Of a DNA stretch of 64,000 nt, positions 61,177 to 64,000 are shown one piece after another. The translations under genes were made by a program, and so were the position numbers. The notes beneath the pieces are model-generated. The model saw only the letters and a program-made list of their open reading frames with translations, was not told the origin of the DNA and did no database searches. Source of the stretch: Pseudaminobacter sp040049255 (lineage in GTDB: Bacteria > Pseudomonadota > Alphaproteobacteria > Rhizobiales > Rhizobiaceae); contig NZ_JBDZDR010000001.1 in NCBI RefSeq assembly GCF_040049255.1, positions 890,618 to 954,617 on the forward strand, written 5' to 3'. Positions within the stretch are counted from its first letter, which is position 1. The number at the start of each line of letters is the position of its first letter.

Positions 61177-62124
61177 TCAGAGACCGAGGGCCGACTTGAC
61201 CGCAGCCGGCGCGTCGCCACCGTCGAAGGTCGTCACGCCCTCGAGCCAGGGCGTCATCGCCTCGGGATTGGCCTTCAGCCAGGCAGTCGCGGCTGCCTTC
61301 GGCTCGGCGCTGTCATTGAGGATCGCGCCCATGATCTCGTTTTCCATCTTCAGCGAGAAAACGAGATTGGTCAGGAACTTGCCGATGTTCGGGCACTCGG
61401 TGGCATAGCCGGCGCGAACGTTGGTGGCGACCGTCGCGCCGCCGAAATCCGGCCCGAACACGTCATCGCCGCCGGTCAGGTACTTCATGTCGACCATGGA
61501 GTTCATCGGGTGCGGTTCCCAGCCCAGGAAAACCACATCCTTCTTGGCGCCCGCCGCCTTGGTCACCGCCGAGAGCATGCCGGCCTCCGAGCTCTCCACC
61601 AGCTCGAAGCCCTTGAGGCCGAAGGTGTCGGCTTCGATCATGTCCAGGATGAGGCGGTTGCCGTCGTTGCCGGCCTCGATGCCGTAGATCTTGTTGTCCA
61701 GCTTGTCCTTGAACTTGGCGATGTCGGCGAAGTCCTTCAGGCCGGCCTCATAGGTGTAGGACGGCACCGCAAGCGTGTACTTCGCGCCCTGCAGGTTCAC
61801 CACCAGCGTCTCGACCGACTTGTCTTCCTGATAGGGCTTGATGTCGGCTTCCATGGTCGGCATCCAGTTGCCCAGGAACACGTCGATGTTCTTGGCCTTG
61901 AGCGAAGCATAGGTCACCGGCACCGACAGCACCTGCACGTCGGGCGCATAGCCCAGCGCCTCGAGGATCACCGACGCGGTAGCAGTCGTGGAGGTGATGT
62001 CGGTCCAGCCGACATCGGAGAAACGCACTTTCTTGCAGCTTTCGGATTCGGCTGCGAGCGCGCTGCCCGAAAAAAGAACCGCCGCCATACCGAATGACAT
62101 GGCGAATGATTTCATACGCGACAT
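61177..62124 (-). CDS. choX: Choline-binding periplasmic protein
   Basis: A 315-residue binding protein with signal peptide (FGMAAVLFSGSALAAES). The aromatic box that holds the quaternary amine is seen as Trp40 and Asp42 in DVGWTD, Trp87 in GNWMP, Tyr116 in AKYTLAV and a later Trp in LGWEPHPMN. These correspond to the known ChoX ligands of Sinorhizobium. The ATG at 62124 follows GGGAG at eight bases; an upstream ATG at 62139 does not. Choline would be used for glycine-betaine synthesis or as carbon and nitrogen source. Confidence 0.92.
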   Translation of the reverse strand: MSRMKSFAMSFGMAAVLFSGSALAAESESCKKVRFSDVGWTDITSTTATASVILEALGYAPDVQVLSVPVTYASLKAKNIDVFLGNWMPTMEADIKPYQEDKSVETLVVNLQGAKYTLAVPSYTYEAGLKDFADIAKFKDKLDNKIYGIEAGNDGNRLILDMIEADTFGLKGFELVESSEAGMLSAVTKAAGAKKDVVFLGWEPHPMNSMVDMKYLTGGDDVFGPDFGGATVATNVRAGYATECPNIGKFLTNLVFSLKMENEIMGAILNDSAEPKAAATAWLKANPEAMTPWLEGVTTFDGGDAPAAVKSALGL

Positions 62125-62445
62125 ATGCGTGTCTCCCATTGAAAATTTGCTGGCGGAGCGAATTGTGTGCGGCGTCAAGCCGTTCGTGTTTTAGCCAAAC
62201 ATCATTTTTGAATGGTTTCAAGCGCCGCGGGTGGGCAAGGCGCGGCGCGGAGTTTGCTGGAGACGACAAATTCTTCCTTCACAAGCGACACGCCGTCCCC
62301 CCTGCACCCGCACATATTGCCCGCTACAGGTTGTGATGAGCGTCAAAACAAAATATCTGGAAGACGGCGATATGATCGTGCCGGTCGCTGCGCCGATAGG
62401 CCGCGGTTTTCGCGCCGGTCCATCGAGAGGAACATCGGAAATCAG
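62125..62445. other. Divergent intergenic region between choX and the DUF2333 gene
   Basis: No gene is seen. It holds the choX and DUF2333 ribosome-binding sites and a small palindrome TTGAA-TGGT-TTCAA near 62210 that could bind a choline-responsive regulator. No clear -35/-10 pair stands out. Confidence 0.35.
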
Positions 62446-63546
62446 ATGCTTGACGACAGTTCCAACATCTTCATCCGGGCGCTCAGATCAATCGGCCGCG
62501 TTGTCGCCTGGCCGTTCAGGCGGGTTTGGGGCTGGTACTACCGGCAGAACTGGATTCTTCAGGCCGTGGCCGCGCTCTGCGTGGCCGGCGTTGCGGGCCT
62601 CTATGGCTATTTCATCTGGCAAACGCAGGCCTGGACCAACTTCAATCCCGACTACGCAGACGCCTACCAGTTCGAAAAGCGCAGCACCACTGCGGGCGAA
62701 CAGCTGGCTGAAATCGACGGCAGCGCAACCAAGACTTGCGCCCGCTCGGCCATAGCCGACGTCACCGCCGACCTCACCGACTTCAACGTCAACCAGAACG
62801 CCTGGATCTCGTCGATGCTTCTCTACAAGCTCGGCTTCTTCGGCCTGTCCTGGGACGACACCCCCTTCCTCGACAACAAGGCCTCGTTCCAGCGCGGCAT
62901 CAATCAGGCGGTGCGGCGCACCACCACCGAACTCGCCGACAATCTCGGCCGCGTTCGCGGAACCAGCCAGGTCGACACCGACCTTCAGTCGGCGCGCGGC
63001 AACATGCAGTTCGATGAATACACCTGGTATTTCGGCCTGCGGCCCTTCGGCCCCAAGACGCCGACGCCCAGCTATTACCGCTCGGCCATCAAGAGCCTGC
63101 GCGCCTTCAACACGCGGCTGGAAAAATGCGGCGCCGTCTTCGACGCGCGCGCCGATAACCTGATCCAGTTCATCGACCGCATCGCCAACGACATCGGCAG
63201 CACCTCGGCCATCCTGAAGGACCGCGCCGAGAACCACAGCAATGGCTGGCTCGACCCGCGCGCCGACGACCGCTTCTGGTTCGCCTATGGCCAGCTCTAC
63301 GGCTATTACGGCCTGCTCAAGGCCGCGCATGCCGACTTCGAGGACGTGCTGCGCACGCGCAATCTCGACAGCCTCTGGAACACGATGGAGCAACAGACGC
63401 GCTCGGCGCTCAACATCCAGCCCTTCATCATCTCCAATGGCGCTGAAGCCGGCTGGATCATGCCGTCGCATTTGATCACGATGGGCTTCTACATCCTGCG
63501 CGTGCGCTCCAACCTGGTGGAAATCAGCAACGTCCTGTCGCGCTGA
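62446..63546 (+). CDS. DUF2333 membrane protein
   Basis: A 366-residue protein with one N-terminal membrane helix (about 40-58, LQAVAALCVAGVAGLYGYF) and a large outside domain. Typical parts are NAWISSMLLYKLGFFGLSWDDTPFLDNKASFQRG, MQFDEYTWYFG and GWLDPRADDRFWFAYGQLYGYYGLL, which match DUF2333. Its function is unknown. The ATG at 62446 is placed where the family begins; the longer frame upstream is not similar. Confidence 0.85.
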   Translation: MLDDSSNIFIRALRSIGRVVAWPFRRVWGWYYRQNWILQAVAALCVAGVAGLYGYFIWQTQAWTNFNPDYADAYQFEKRSTTAGEQLAEIDGSATKTCARSAIADVTADLTDFNVNQNAWISSMLLYKLGFFGLSWDDTPFLDNKASFQRGINQAVRRTTTELADNLGRVRGTSQVDTDLQSARGNMQFDEYTWYFGLRPFGPKTPTPSYYRSAIKSLRAFNTRLEKCGAVFDARADNLIQFIDRIANDIGSTSAILKDRAENHSNGWLDPRADDRFWFAYGQLYGYYGLLKAAHADFEDVLRTRNLDSLWNTMEQQTRSALNIQPFIISNGAEAGWIMPSHLITMGFYILRVRSNLVEISNVLSR

Positions 63547-63731
63547 CCCGACGCCAAACCGCGTTATCGGGGCGCTTGGGGGCGACTGCTTCCCCTGTCT
63601 GTCGCAATCCGCGTATTGCACGGCTGTTTTGAGACGGCGAAAACGAGCCCCGTCGGGATTCTATGCCCGGCGAAAGACGCCGGATCGCGCGTCGCCAAAA
63701 CTGGAAATGCAACGGAAGGGATCTTCTGCCT

Positions 63732-64000
63732 ATGTCCGAATTCAAGACAGACATCGAAATAGCGCGCGCGGCCACGAAGCGTCCGATCCAGGAGATCGGC
63801 GCCAAGATCGGCATCGCGCCGGAGCACCTTTTGCCCTACGGCCACGACAAGGCCAAGGTGTCGGCCGACTTCATCCAGTCGGTCAAGGGCAACAAGGACG
63901 GCAAGCTGATCCTGGTCACCGCCATCAACCCGACCCCGGCCGGCGAGGGCAAGACCACCACCACGGTGGGGCTCGGCGACGGCCTCAACCGCATCGGCAA
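63732..64000 (+). CDS. fhs: Formate-tetrahydrofolate ligase, N-terminal part (runs off the window)
   Basis: The ATG at 63732 opens a frame of 89 codons that continues past the end. It reads MSEFKTDIEIARAATKRP...IQEIGAKIGIAPEHLLPYG and VTAINPTPAGEGKTTTTVGLGDGLNRIG, the signature of formate-THF ligase with its ATP-binding loop TPAGEGKTTTTVGL. The enzyme puts formate onto tetrahydrofolate, feeding one-carbon units to serine and purine synthesis. GGAAGGG lies before the start. Confidence 0.9.
   Translation, partial: MSEFKTDIEIARAATKRPIQEIGAKIGIAPEHLLPYGHDKAKVSADFIQSVKGNKDGKLILVTAINPTPAGEGKTTTTVGLGDGLNRIG

Overview
The window looks like chromosomal DNA of a rhizobial alphaproteobacterium, most likely of the Mesorhizobium/Aminobacter/Phyllobacteriaceae type. 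The reasons are high GC, dense operons with ATGA/TGATG overlaps, the gene orders lgt-midA-pgeF-M24 peptidase, prs...rplY-pth-ychF and DUF1285-NUDIX-cca, a choXWV choline transporter, and an ilvE / MarR-OmpR-kinase block. This placement is inference from protein style and gene order, not a database search. I saw no tRNA, rRNA, CRISPR array, transposase or prophage gene.

Region 1 (1-11547) is a C1/alcohol oxidation module. It holds a NitT/TauT-type ABC transporter (645-3191) flanked by small cysteine-containing proteins, then xoxF-xoxG-xoxJ (4306-7751) and pqqABCDE (8227-11547). XoxF carries the Asp-Tyr-Asp signature of lanthanide-dependent methanol dehydrogenases. XoxG is its cytochrome c and XoxJ its periplasmic partner. 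The pqq genes supply its cofactor. No mxaFI genes are seen here. The non-coding DNA is rich in inverted repeats: paired TGCAGTG/CACTGCA elements before xoxF, and hairpins between xoxF and xoxG, before pqqA, and between pqqA and pqqB.

Region 2 (11572-20504) holds a metallo-beta-lactamase-fold hydrolase, a glycine-rich small membrane protein, ilvE, a MarR/OmpR/histidine-kinase operon with a palindrome at its promoter, a TMEM43-like protein, csaA, a YbjN protein, ubiK, and a parDE pair whose toxin frame has an in-frame stop at codon 10.

Region 3 (20616-34563) is core housekeeping: lgt, a MidA-type methyltransferase, pgeF, an M24-fold protein lacking the metal ligands, a lipoprotein, prs, a DEAD-box helicase, rplY, pth, a VapBC-like pair, ychF, a CorA transporter, two MaoC hydratases and apt.

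Region 4 (34668-42538, minus strand) contains the cytochrome bc1 operon petABC and a separate operon with two paralogous 622-residue ABC exporters and small proteins, possibly headed by a 14-codon leader ORF. Region 5 (42675-49518) contains trmL, soxR with a SoxR-box, hemF, a BrnT/XRE toxin-antitoxin pair, a secreted alpha/beta hydrolase, a DUF1059 protein and the cca-NUDIX-DUF1285 operon.

Region 6 (49656-56473) is a MoxR-DUF58-BatA/DUF4159-large membrane protein operon. Region 7 (56559-64000) has an autotransporter with a repetitive passenger, choXWV, a DUF2333 membrane protein, and the start of formate-tetrahydrofolate ligase, which could assimilate formate made downstream of XoxF.
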